From Methanomassiliicoccales archaeon (lineage in GTDB: Archaea; Thermoplasmatota; Thermoplasmata; Methanomassiliicoccales; UBA472), in the NCBI GenBank assembly GCA_028679935.1, contig JAJRAL010000157.1:1-20353 (forward strand): a stretch of 20,353 nucleotides of DNA. The letters run 5' to 3'. Shown here in pieces: positions 7,064 to 13,335 of this stretch. Position numbers and translations under genes: made by a program. A model generated the notes under the pieces. That model searched no databases. It saw nothing but the letters and a program-made list of their open reading frames with translations, and was not told the origin of the DNA. Numbering within the stretch: the stretch's first letter is position 1; every line of letters begins with the position of its first letter.

Positions 7064-7883
7064 CCGCGTCGGCGACCTCTTTCACCGTGGCCCCCCAAGG
7101 AACTATCGCCGTCGCGCCCTCGATCTCGAAGCCATCGCGGACCTTGCAGCATTTCACGATCCGCTTTCGTCCGTCGTCGAGCTTCAGGTCCCGCGCGCAC
7201 ATGTTCACGAACTTCGGATCATTCTTGTAGAGCGACTTGTAGATCCGCCTTGAAAGATCGCAGCCAACGAGCGTCGCCTCACCCTCGACCCTCGGGGTCT
7301 CGTCCAGATAGAGTACCTTCTTCCTCGAGAGCATCCCTGACGCCCTGCAAGGGAAGATGACGACTTCGGTCGTCACTCTCTTCTCCAGCGCGTTCAAGTC
7401 TATCTCCTCGAGCACCGGTATGACCGGAAGGTCGATCAGGCCCGCCGCGAACGCCTTCTCCAGCAGCGTCATGAGCTTCGAGGGGCGTGGCGGAACGACG
7501 TCCGTCACCCTCAGCTCGATCACCTCCTCCGATGAGGCGAATGAGACGTGGTTGAACATGCCTCTGACGACGACCGTCTTGCCCGGATGGTCCAAGGCGA
7601 TCCGAGCCATGTGGGAACGGACGAGGACATCGACCTGTGGATCCTCGACGTAAGCGGTATTCGCGGGAAGGGAGACGATCCGATGCGAGCTGATCGGACG
7701 GAAGAGGTCGGTGCCACCCTCCTTGAAGACACGCATCACCGCGTAATCGTCCCCGTGCTTCAGGATGATGTACTCGGTCCGCGTGTACGCCTTCTTGCCG
7801 ACGGTGTGCCGGTCGATGTTCTCTGCCGTGAGCTCGAAGCCCACCTCCCTGACCGAGACGTCCTTGCAGTGGTCCGGAAGCAT
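7035..7883 (-). CDS. Conserved-looking archaeal protein of unknown function
   Basis: A 282-residue soluble protein whose function I do not know. It opens with MLPDHCKDVSVREVGFELTAENIDRHTVGKKAYTRTEYIILKHGDDYAVMRVFKEGG and ends VPWGATVKEVADAVNALLRPSA. It looks like two alpha/beta parts: residues 1-130, and 135-282 after a Pro-rich joint (VVPPRPSK). Six cysteines occur at 6, 179, 208, 229, 245 and 246; the last five lie in the C-terminal part and could bind metal or an Fe-S cluster, but no canonical motif is present. I believe similar proteins occur in other archaea as an uncharacterised family, but cannot verify this. ATG 7881-7883 was chosen over an upstream ATG at 7982 because the extension is low-complexity and would include the promoter box at 7911-7922. 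It overlaps the TPR-like gene 3' end. Confidence 0.72.
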   Translation of the reverse strand: MLPDHCKDVSVREVGFELTAENIDRHTVGKKAYTRTEYIILKHGDDYAVMRVFKEGGTDLFRPISSHRIVSLPANTAYVEDPQVDVLVRSHMARIALDHPGKTVVVRGMFNHVSFASSEEVIELRVTDVVPPRPSKLMTLLEKAFAAGLIDLPVIPVLEEIDLNALEKRVTTEVVIFPCRASGMLSRKKVLYLDETPRVEGEATLVGCDLSRRIYKSLYKNDPKFVNMCARDLKLDDGRKRIVKCCKVRDGFEIEGATAIVPWGATVKEVADAVNALLRPSA

Positions 7884-7910
7884 GTGGCTGCGCCTATCCC
7901 TCTCCCCTTT

Positions 7911-7922
7911 GAAAATACTTGC
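7911..7922 (-). promoter_or_regulatory. TATA-like box for the 7035-7883 gene
   Basis: The minus-strand sequence GCAAGTATTTTC is centred about 33 nt upstream of the ATG. It is identical over all 12 bases to the box upstream of sufS (810-821), at nearly the same distance. A purine run (AAAGGGGAGAGGGA) follows between the box and the start. Confidence 0.4.
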
Positions 7923-7965
7923 TCTCGCGCGGGACACGGGCCGATGACCAGAGGGCTCGGAAAAG

Positions 7966-7975
7966 CTTGATATAC
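7966..7975 (+). promoter_or_regulatory. TATA-like box for tRNA-Cys
   Basis: CTTGATATAC is centred about 30 nt before the first base of the tRNA, a typical archaeal box A position. It is preceded by the purine-rich GGAAAAG, which could serve as BRE. Confidence 0.5.
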
Positions 7976-8000
7976 GGCGCAAGGCTTGCCTTCAGCAGAC

Positions 8001-8087
8001 GCCGGGATGACAGAGTGGCCATGTGGCGGACTGCAGCCCTTTGGCGGATATCCGCATACCCGTGTTCAAATCGCGGTCCCGGCTCCA
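8001..8087 (+). tRNA. tRNA-Cys (GCA), intron-containing, CCA encoded
   Basis: Folds by hand into a complete tRNA. The acceptor stem GCCGGGA (8001-8007) pairs with TCCCGGC (8077-8083). The D arm starts ACAG and closes on the AUGU before the anticodon stem. The anticodon stem is GCGGA (8026-8030) with TCCGC (8051-8055). The loop CTGCAG-A gives anticodon GCA (8033-8035) after intron removal. The variable region is ATAC, and the T stem CCGTG/CGCGG holds loop TTCAAAT. The discriminator is U (8084), the known tRNA-Cys identity base, followed by encoded CCA (8085-8087). The mature length is 71 nt plus CCA. Without removing 13 nt after G8036 the anticodon arm cannot form. It is charged by the CysS encoded at 10817-12220. 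Confidence 0.93.
8037..8049 (+). other. 13-nt archaeal tRNA intron (position 37/38)
   Basis: The inferred intron is CCCTTTGGCGGAT. A bulge-helix-bulge forms: CTGC (8031-8034) pairs with GCGG (8044-8047) as a 4-bp central helix with one G-U pair, leaving three-nucleotide bulges AGC (8035-8037) and ATA (8048-8050). Cleavage after the second base of each bulge, the rule for the archaeal tRNA endonuclease, gives exactly 13 nt and a canonical loop CUGCAGA. Beyond the central helix only one pair (C8038-G8043) closes a 4-nt loop, so this is a relaxed, near-minimal BHB. Confidence 0.88.
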
Positions 8088-8104
8088 AATCCCCATCCAC
8101 TGGG

Positions 8105-8113
8105 TTTCTATAC
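8105..8113 (+). promoter_or_regulatory. TATA-like box for the 8137 gene
   Basis: TTTCTATAC is centred about 28 nt before ATG 8137, and no clear Shine-Dalgarno lies between, so a leaderless transcript separate from the tRNA is likely. Confidence 0.4.
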
Positions 8114-8136
8114 GCAGGGGTCGATTCGGTGGCTCG

Positions 8137-8547
8137 ATGAAAGGGCGGGAGCTCATCGAGTTTGTGGCGAAGAAGCGCATCGAGATTATCGCCGACGAGG
8201 TGAAGGCGGTCTTTCCCGGGGCAGAGTCGAGTTACCACATCACGCCCGATGGCAGGGCGCACATAGTCATCGTCTGGGAGGGCGTAGTGATCGGCGAAGA
8301 GTACGTCGAGACGGGGGAGAGCTGGTCAAGCCCCGAGAGGCGCAGGGAGTACCTCCGTCCCTTGGTGAACAAGGCGCGGTTGGTCGTCATCGTTCCCGAA
8401 CGGCATGTCAGGTCCGCCAGGCTCCGCCTGCTCGAGTTCAACCATTGGTGGTATTTCTACTACCTGGTATTCTCCTACGACCAGGATGGAAACCTGAAGC
8501 CCTACGGCAGACCCAGGCCGCCCACCGCCGAAAGGGGTTACGCGTGA
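8137..8547 (+). CDS. Small protein of unknown function, possibly nuclease-fold
   Basis: A 136-residue protein I do not recognise. It reads helix (1-25), then two beta-strand-like stretches, AHIVIVWEGVVIGEEYVETG (41-60) and ARLVVIVPERHV (80-91), then an aromatic-rich segment FNHWWYFYYLVFSYD (101-115) and a Pro/Arg-rich tail. The order D38...E55-Y-V-E58-T followed by SPERRREYLRPLVNKARLVVIVP resembles predicted PD-(D/E)xK-type nuclease cores that carry an EVET motif. This is a weak by-eye match with no Lys in the usual place. ATG 8137 was chosen over upstream in-frame starts because those lie within or next to the tRNA gene. It is convergent with the AhpD-like gene, 9 nt apart. Confidence 0.68.
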   Translation: MKGRELIEFVAKKRIEIIADEVKAVFPGAESSYHITPDGRAHIVIVWEGVVIGEEYVETGESWSSPERRREYLRPLVNKARLVVIVPERHVRSARLRLLEFNHWWYFYYLVFSYDQDGNLKPYGRPRPPTAERGYA

Positions 8548-8556
8548 GAGTGGAGA

Positions 8557-8979
8557 CTACTTCTTCCTCCGTTTCGGCGCGGCGCACTTCTCGCCCTCTG
8601 GCTCGTTGTCCCATTCCTCGAACAGCTTGCTCAGTCCCTTCTTCGACACCGACCAGGTCGGCACGCCACCGCAGATGACCGCGACGTGCAGCGCCTCGAC
8701 GATCTCCTCCTTCGTCGCCCCGAAGTTCTTCGCGACCTTCGCCTGGGGGTAGATGCAGTCCTCGCACATCCTGATGGCGACGCAGGCGAGGGCGATCAGC
8801 CTCTTCGTCTTCCGGTCCAGCGCTCCATCCTCCACCATCACCTTGTCCATATCCCTGATCATGATGGCGAGCTCGGGGTTGTGCATCTTAATGTGATGCA
8901 GCGTCGCCGGCGTGTAGCCGCACATCCGCTTGCTCAGGTCCATGACCGCCTTGTCCGCTTCCTTGCTCGATTTCGGCAT
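8557..8979 (-). CDS. AhpD / carboxymuconolactone decarboxylase-like protein
   Basis: All-helical protein of 140 residues in the AhpD/CMD superfamily. The core LIALACVAIRMCEDCIYPQAKVAKNFGATKEEIVEALHVAVICGG (61-105) carries a redox-type CEDC motif (Cys72, Cys75). In AhpD the second Cys is followed four residues later by a catalytic His; here that position is Gln79, so classical peroxidase-coupled chemistry may be altered. The C-terminus is charged (KCAAPKRRKK) with one extra Cys. Homologues in archaea are usually stand-alone and of uncertain substrate, with thiol-disulfide or peroxide roles proposed. ATG 8979 is supported by a TATA-like box about 28 nt upstream; an in-frame ATG at 9042 would run through that box. 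It is divergent from cysK. Confidence 0.85.
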   Translation of the reverse strand: MPKSSKEADKAVMDLSKRMCGYTPATLHHIKMHNPELAIMIRDMDKVMVEDGALDRKTKRLIALACVAIRMCEDCIYPQAKVAKNFGATKEEIVEALHVAVICGGVPTWSVSKKGLSKLFEEWDNEPEGEKCAAPKRRKK

Positions 8980-9087
8980 GAGGCTAAGTTGGATCTGCCG
9001 AGGGATAATCTGTTCGGTGGCGGAGGCGCCTTGCCGCACCAACGTATAATATGAACCGGGCTAGATACAGCCTAGCTGGGCGAGGCA
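8980..9087. promoter_or_regulatory. Divergent promoter, AhpD-like / cysK
   Basis: Minus strand: CAGATTATCCC (9002-9012) is centred about 28 nt before the AhpD-like ATG. Plus strand: GTATAATATG (9044-9053) is centred about 40 nt before the cysK ATG, leaving a short leader with the weak purine stretch GGGCGAGG before the start. Confidence 0.45.
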
Positions 9088-10008
9088 ATGAGGTTCGACA
9101 CCATCCTGGGGACGATCGGCAGGACTCCGGTCGTCAGACTGAATAGGATTGTGCCCGAGGGGTCCGCGGACATCTTCTGCAAACTCGAGTCGTTCAACCC
9201 GATGCGCTCCGTGAAGGACCGCGCCGCCCTGGCGATGATCGAAGAGGCGGAACGCTCCGGGATGCTGAGACCCGGAATGTGCGTCGTGGAACCGACCTCC
9301 GGGAACACCGGCATCGGGCTGGCGATGGTCTGCGCGGTGAAGGGATACCGCCTTATCCTGACCATGCCGGCGAGCATGAGCGTTGAGAGACAGAGATTGC
9401 TCAAAGCGATGGGCGCGGAGCTTGTCCTGACCCCGGGCGAACAGGGGATGGGGGGCGCGGTCTCTTGCGCGGAGGACATCTGCTGCAGGCAGAAGGACTC
9501 ATTCATGCCCTCCCAGTTCGACAATCCCGCCAATCCGGCGGTTCATGAGAAGACGACCGGCCCAGAGATCCTGGAGGACATCCCCGATCTGGACGCTTTC
9601 GTAGCGGGGGTGGGGACGGGCGGCACTATCACCGGGGTCGGACGGTTCTTGAAGAAGAAGCGGCCCGACTGCCTTGTGATAGCGGTCGAACCGGCGCGGT
9701 CGCCAGTGCTCTCCGGTGGCGAGAGAGGTGTTCACGATATTCAGGGCCTCGGCGCCGGGTTCGTGCCGAAGGTGCTCGACAGACGGGTAGTCGACCGAAT
9801 CGTCCAGGTAGAAGACGAGGACGCGAAGAGGATGGCGAGGCGGCTCGCGAAGGAGGAAGGCATCTTCGCCGGGGTCTCCTCAGGAGCCGCGGTGCATGCG
9901 TCTATGCGCATCGCCAGGGAATTGGGACCAGGGAAGAAGGTAGTGACCGTGCTCCCGGACTTCGGCGAGAGGTACCTCAGCACCGACGCCTTCGAGGGGC
10001 CGAGGTGA
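9088..10008 (+). CDS. cysK: Cysteine synthase (O-acetylserine sulfhydrylase)
   Basis: PLP fold-type II enzyme of 306 residues that makes cysteine from O-acetylserine and sulfide. Motifs are TILGTIGRTPVVRLNRI at the N-terminus, PLP lysine in NPMRSVKDRAA (Lys43), the substrate loop PTSGNTGIG (70-77), MPASMSVERQ, FDNPANPAVHEKTTGPEI, the phosphate loop GVGTGGTITG, and GVSSGAAV near the C-terminus followed by VLPDFGERYLST. Length and motif order are ordinary for CysK. cysE lies 122 bp downstream and cysS beyond it, so synthesis and charging of cysteine are encoded together. The C-terminal cofactor-site motif reads PDFGERY where bacterial enzymes commonly have PDSGERY, a minor difference. O-phosphoserine use, as in some archaeal homologues, cannot be excluded, but the adjacent cysE argues for O-acetylserine. 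Confidence 0.93.
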   Translation: MRFDTILGTIGRTPVVRLNRIVPEGSADIFCKLESFNPMRSVKDRAALAMIEEAERSGMLRPGMCVVEPTSGNTGIGLAMVCAVKGYRLILTMPASMSVERQRLLKAMGAELVLTPGEQGMGGAVSCAEDICCRQKDSFMPSQFDNPANPAVHEKTTGPEILEDIPDLDAFVAGVGTGGTITGVGRFLKKKRPDCLVIAVEPARSPVLSGGERGVHDIQGLGAGFVPKVLDRRVVDRIVQVEDEDAKRMARRLAKEEGIFAGVSSGAAVHASMRIARELGPGKKVVTVLPDFGERYLSTDAFEGPR

Positions 10009-10089
10009 CCGGGCGGTATCGGGTCGAAGCCTGGCATTGGGAACCTCAAGTCCATCGCCCCAGTCAACCAGACACCGTTATCCGTGGAA

Positions 10090-10126
10090 AGCTATTTTAG
10101 TCCGGACCTGTTTCGAACCGAGGAGA
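10090..10126 (+). promoter_or_regulatory. cysE promoter and ribosome binding site
   Basis: AGCTATTTTAG (10090-10100) is a TATA-like box about 37 nt before ATG 10131, and GAGGAGA (10120-10126) is a good Shine-Dalgarno 4 nt from the start. Both support a separate cysE promoter in the 122-bp gap after cysK. Confidence 0.45.
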
Positions 10127-10130
10127 ATCC

Positions 10131-10781
10131 ATGAGCTGGAAGGAAGACGTCAACACGGTCCTCGAGCGCGACCCGGCGGCGAAGTCGTACAACGAGGCGC
10201 TCTTCTTCAGCCCAGGGCTTCATGCCATCATTCTCTACCGGCTCTCGCATTCCGCATACAGGAAGGGAAACCTCACGATGGCGAGGGCGGTGAATTACTT
10301 CTCACGATTCCTTACCGGAGCCGACATCCATCCAGGCGCAACGATCGGCAAGGGGTTCTTCATCGACCACGCGACCGGTGTGGTCATCGGCGAGACCTCG
10401 GTGATAGGAGAGAACGTTTCGATATTCCAAGGCGTCACCCTGGGGGGCGTCAGCGCCGAGAAGGGCAAGAAGAGGCACCCGACCATCGGCAACAACGTCA
10501 CGATAGGAGCGCACGCCGTCGTCCTCGGGGACATTAAGGTCGGTGACAACGTGAAGATCGGCGCCGGTTCGGTGGTGGTGAAGGACGTGCCATCCAACTC
10601 GACTGTCGTGGGCGTCCCTGGCAAGATCGTCAAGCGCGAGACCCCCACACTCAAGATCGACCTTAGGCATGACCAGCTGCCTGATCCGCTGGTCGACGCG
10701 TTCGTGGACCTCAACCATCATCTGGTCGAGCTGGAAAGGCGACTGGTTGAGGTTGAAGAGAAGCTGAGAAAGGAGAAATAG
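10131..10781 (+). CDS. cysE: Serine O-acetyltransferase
   Basis: Acetylates serine with acetyl-CoA to give O-acetylserine, the CysK substrate. The 216-residue protein has a short helical N-terminal domain (1-63) and a left-handed beta-helix of hexapeptide repeats (about 64-170). The catalytic set visible by comparison with bacterial SAT is Asp65 (DIHPGA), His80 (IDHATGVVIGE) and His116 (KKRHPTIG), with QGVTLGG between and IGAGSVVVKDVP, GVPGKIV at the end of the coil. Instead of the short Ile-ending CysK-binding tail of enteric enzymes it ends in a predicted coiled coil (DAFVDLNHHLVELERRLVEVEEKLRKEK), so a classical cysteine synthase complex through a terminal Ile is not expected (inference). 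cysS follows after 35 bp. Confidence 0.94.
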   Translation: MSWKEDVNTVLERDPAAKSYNEALFFSPGLHAIILYRLSHSAYRKGNLTMARAVNYFSRFLTGADIHPGATIGKGFFIDHATGVVIGETSVIGENVSIFQGVTLGGVSAEKGKKRHPTIGNNVTIGAHAVVLGDIKVGDNVKIGAGSVVVKDVPSNSTVVGVPGKIVKRETPTLKIDLRHDQLPDPLVDAFVDLNHHLVELERRLVEVEEKLRKEK

Positions 10782-10816
10782 GCTGAGGGCGTTTCTGCAT
10801 TTCGAGGAGTGTTCTC

Positions 10817-12220
10817 GTGGCCCTGACCGTGTTCAACACGCTGACCAAGCGGAAGGAGAAGTTCGAACCGCTCAACGACCGCATTGTCAACATGTACGTC
10901 TGCGGAGTAACGGTCTACGACGACATTCACATGGGGCACGCGCGCAACATGATCGTCTTCGACATGATCGCGCGGTACCTGAGGCAGAGGGGCTACAAGG
11001 TCAATCATGCGACCAATTTCACCGACGTTGACGACAAGATCATCAACCGTGCCAACGAGACGAGGGTTCCTCCGCTCCAACTGTCGGCGATGTACATCGG
11101 CCGGTACTTCGAGGAGGTCAAGGCCCTCGGAGTGAGGCCGGCGGATCACTATCCAAAGGCGTCGGAGTACATCCCTCAGATCATTGACTTCATCAAGAGG
11201 ATCGAGGCGAAGGGCCGCACCTACCGCACCGAGGACGGGAGCGTCTACTTCTCGATGAACGGCGTGAAGGGTTACGGCAAGCTCTCCGGCATGAAGATGG
11301 AGGAGCTGCTGGCGGGGGCGAGGGTCGAGGTCTCGGAGGAGAAGCGCAACCCCGTCGATTTTGCCCTCTGGAAGGGAGCGAAGGAGGGAGAGATCTCGTG
11401 GCCGAGTCCGTGGGGCGAAGGGAGGCCGGGATGGCACATCGAATGCTCCGCGATGTGCCTAGACCTGTTCGGCGAGACGCTTGACATCCATGGCGGCGGA
11501 AACGATCTCATCTTCCCGCATCACGAGAACGAGCTGCTCCAGTCAGAGTCCGCGAACGGGAAGCCGCTCGCGAAGTATTGGCTCCACAACGGCATGTTGA
11601 ACGTGCAAGAGGAGAAGATGGCCAAGTCCCTGAAGAACTTCTTCACCGTCCGTCAGGTGATGGAGAAGCACACCAAGGAAGAGGTGCGCTTCTACCTGCT
11701 GAACACCCACTACCGCGGCCCATTGGCTTATTCCGACGCTGCGCTGGAAGAGTCGGCGGCCTCGCTCAAACGACTCCACAACACGTACTCCGAGCTCAAG
11801 ACAGCTGTCGGCACGGCGAGCGGTGTTGATGACTGCGCCCTCCTCGTCGACAAGGCAAGGATGGCCTTCGGGGAGCAAATGGACGACGACTTCAACAGCC
11901 GGGGGGCGATAGCGGTCCTCTTCGACCTCGCTCGGGAATCGAATCGACGACTGGCCGCTGGGGAGCTGAGCAAGGAAGGCGCCGCCAACGTAATCGCATT
12001 CCTTGAGGAGGCGGACGACGTGTTCGGCATCCTCCCTTCCGCGGGACCGCTTGGAGAGTCACAAGCCCTCGACGACGTGATGCAGATCCTCATCGAGGTC
12101 AGGAAAGAGCTGCGCAAGCGCAGGCAGTTCGACCTCGCGGATCAGATCAGGGACGAGCTCGCCGAGAAGGGGATCAAGCTCGAGGACACATCCGAAGGGG
12201 CGAAGTGGAAACGGGCATGA
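10817..12220 (+). CDS. cysS: Cysteinyl-tRNA synthetase
   Basis: Class I synthetase of 467 residues that attaches cysteine to tRNA-Cys. Motifs are the zinc-binding YVCGVTVYD (Cys29), the HIGH signature as HMGH (38-41), NFTDVDDKI, the second zinc segment WHIECSAM, HGGGNDLIFPHHENELLQSE, and the KMSKS loop as KMAKS (267-271). A helical anticodon-side domain follows, ending at RDELAEKGIKLEDTSEGAKWKR. The start is GUG at 10817, 7 nt after GAGGAG (10804-10809). Direct charging through CysS, rather than the SepRS/SepCysS route of many methanogens, fits the cysE-cysK genes upstream. Its 3' end overlaps the radical SAM gene, so the two are probably co-translated. The substrate tRNA gene is at 8001-8087. 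Confidence 0.96.
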   Translation: MALTVFNTLTKRKEKFEPLNDRIVNMYVCGVTVYDDIHMGHARNMIVFDMIARYLRQRGYKVNHATNFTDVDDKIINRANETRVPPLQLSAMYIGRYFEEVKALGVRPADHYPKASEYIPQIIDFIKRIEAKGRTYRTEDGSVYFSMNGVKGYGKLSGMKMEELLAGARVEVSEEKRNPVDFALWKGAKEGEISWPSPWGEGRPGWHIECSAMCLDLFGETLDIHGGGNDLIFPHHENELLQSESANGKPLAKYWLHNGMLNVQEEKMAKSLKNFFTVRQVMEKHTKEEVRFYLLNTHYRGPLAYSDAALEESAASLKRLHNTYSELKTAVGTASGVDDCALLVDKARMAFGEQMDDDFNSRGAIAVLFDLARESNRRLAAGELSKEGAANVIAFLEEADDVFGILPSAGPLGESQALDDVMQILIEVRKELRKRRQFDLADQIRDELAEKGIKLEDTSEGAKWKRA

Positions 12221-13242
12221 AGGAGATCGCGCGGAAGAAGGCAATCCTGCTTGCAGGCGGCAAGGTCAAGGTCCCGGATGGGCTCCGCCTGCCTGTCCTG
12301 CCGAGTCGCTCCACAGCCGGCCCGGGCGCGGGGAGCATCGCAATCGTCCTGCAGTTCGATGGCCATCGCGTGAAGAAGGCGATCTCGCGTGAGGAGGGGG
12401 AGTTCGAACTCGTGGCAAAGGGCAAGGAGTTCTCCCTCCTGAGGAAGGGCGAGATGTTCCTGGGTAGGGTCAACATCCAACCGACGCTCGCTCATTCGCC
12501 GGAGCAGGCGTTCTATAACATCGGCACGGACTGCATCTACGAATGCAAGTTCTGCACAGCGCGGAGACTGGAGAAGCGCAAGACAAAGGACTTGACACCC
12601 GAGCGGATCGTGCAGCTGATACTCGAGCAGTCCAAGCGCCTGGATTTCAAGGCGGTCGCGCTCACTTCGGCCGTCGTCGGCTCGCCGAAGGAGACCACCG
12701 ACAGGATGCTCTACATCGTAAGCGAGGTCAGGAAGGCATTGCCCGAGGTGCCTATAGGGGTCGAACCCTACGTCGATGATCTCCACGACATCGATCGGCT
12801 CAAGAACGCAGGTGCAGACGAGATCAAGCTCAACGTGGAGAGCTGGGACAGCGGGATCTTCAGGAAGGTCTGCGGTGAGCTCGACCTCGAGTGGATTCTC
12901 AGCACCCTGGAGCGCGCGGTCGCGGTGTTTGGCCGAGGCAAGGTGTGCTCGAACATCATATACGGGCTAGGAGAGACGGATGAGAACGTGCTCGATGGCG
13001 TCGAGATGCTGGCCTCTATGGGCGTCGTGGCCACCCTAAGGCCCCTGAGGATCAACGAGCTCAACGAGGCGGCCCTGAAGGAGGCGCTCGGCACAATACC
13101 CGATATCGACCCGGAGCGCATCCTCCGACTGGCAGAAGGTCATAAGCGCATCCTCGAGAGGCATGGGCTCGATACTCGTTCGTTCAAGACGATGTGCCAC
13201 GCGTGCACCTGCTGCGACGTCGTCCCGTTCAGGGACATCTGA
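12217..13242 (+). CDS. Radical SAM protein of unknown specificity
   Basis: A 341-residue protein. An N-terminal domain of about 100 residues (MKEIARKKAILLAGGKVKVPDGL...) that I do not recognise precedes a radical SAM core. The cluster motif is FYNIGTDCIYECKFCTARR, giving CxxxCxxC at Cys106, Cys110, Cys113. A further Cys-rich end, MCHACTCCDVVPFRDI (Cys327, 330, 332, 333), may hold a second cluster. Core features such as GVEPYVDDL, INLNVESWD-like KLNVESWDSGIF and IYGLGETDENV resemble the biotin-synthase/lipoyl-synthase-like branch in layout, but the substrate is not evident. ATG 12217 forms an ATGA overlap with the cysS stop; a GUG at 12205 would add four residues. Translational coupling to cysS hints at a role linked to cysteine, sulfur or tRNA, which is inference. 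Confidence 0.85.
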   Translation: MKEIARKKAILLAGGKVKVPDGLRLPVLPSRSTAGPGAGSIAIVLQFDGHRVKKAISREEGEFELVAKGKEFSLLRKGEMFLGRVNIQPTLAHSPEQAFYNIGTDCIYECKFCTARRLEKRKTKDLTPERIVQLILEQSKRLDFKAVALTSAVVGSPKETTDRMLYIVSEVRKALPEVPIGVEPYVDDLHDIDRLKNAGADEIKLNVESWDSGIFRKVCGELDLEWILSTLERAVAVFGRGKVCSNIIYGLGETDENVLDGVEMLASMGVVATLRPLRINELNEAALKEALGTIPDIDPERILRLAEGHKRILERHGLDTRSFKTMCHACTCCDVVPFRDI

Positions 13243-13286
13243 CAATCGTTCGGTGGCTCCCGCCCATGGCGCCCTTCCGACCTCAC

Positions 13287-13304
13287 ATTTAGGGCAGCCT
13301 AAAT
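13287..13304 (+). promoter_or_regulatory. DtxR/IdeR-type operator
   Basis: Perfect inverted repeat ATTTAGG-GCAG-CCTAAAT with 7-bp arms and a 4-nt spacer. It resembles the known DtxR/IdeR and archaeal MDR1 boxes (TTAGG...CCTAA). It lies immediately upstream of the TATA-like CATATAC (13307-13313), over the BRE position, so a bound repressor would block TBP/TFB. It probably mediates metal-dependent autoregulation of the repressor-feoB operon. Confidence 0.8.
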
Positions 13305-13306
13305 TT

Positions 13307-13313
13307 CATATAC
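13307..13313 (+). promoter_or_regulatory. TATA box of the repressor-feoB operon
   Basis: CATATAC is centred 26 nt before ATG 13336. No Shine-Dalgarno precedes the ATG, so the mRNA is probably leaderless. Confidence 0.55.
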
Positions 13314-13335
13314 CACCGCATCGCTTCACCATTCG

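Noticed and set aside
7884..7982. N-terminal extension (33 residues) of the 7035-7883 gene
   Set aside because: It would cover the TATA-like box at 7911-7922 and reads as low-complexity Arg/Ser-rich sequence; ATG 7883 is preferred.
8044..8055. Palindrome GCGGATATCCGC considered as an operator
   Set aside because: It is produced by the tRNA intron end plus the 3' anticodon strand, and lies inside the tRNA gene.
8023..8136. Upstream extension of the 8137 gene
   Set aside because: It would start inside the tRNA-Cys gene; the ATG at 8137 has a TATA-like box at a good distance.
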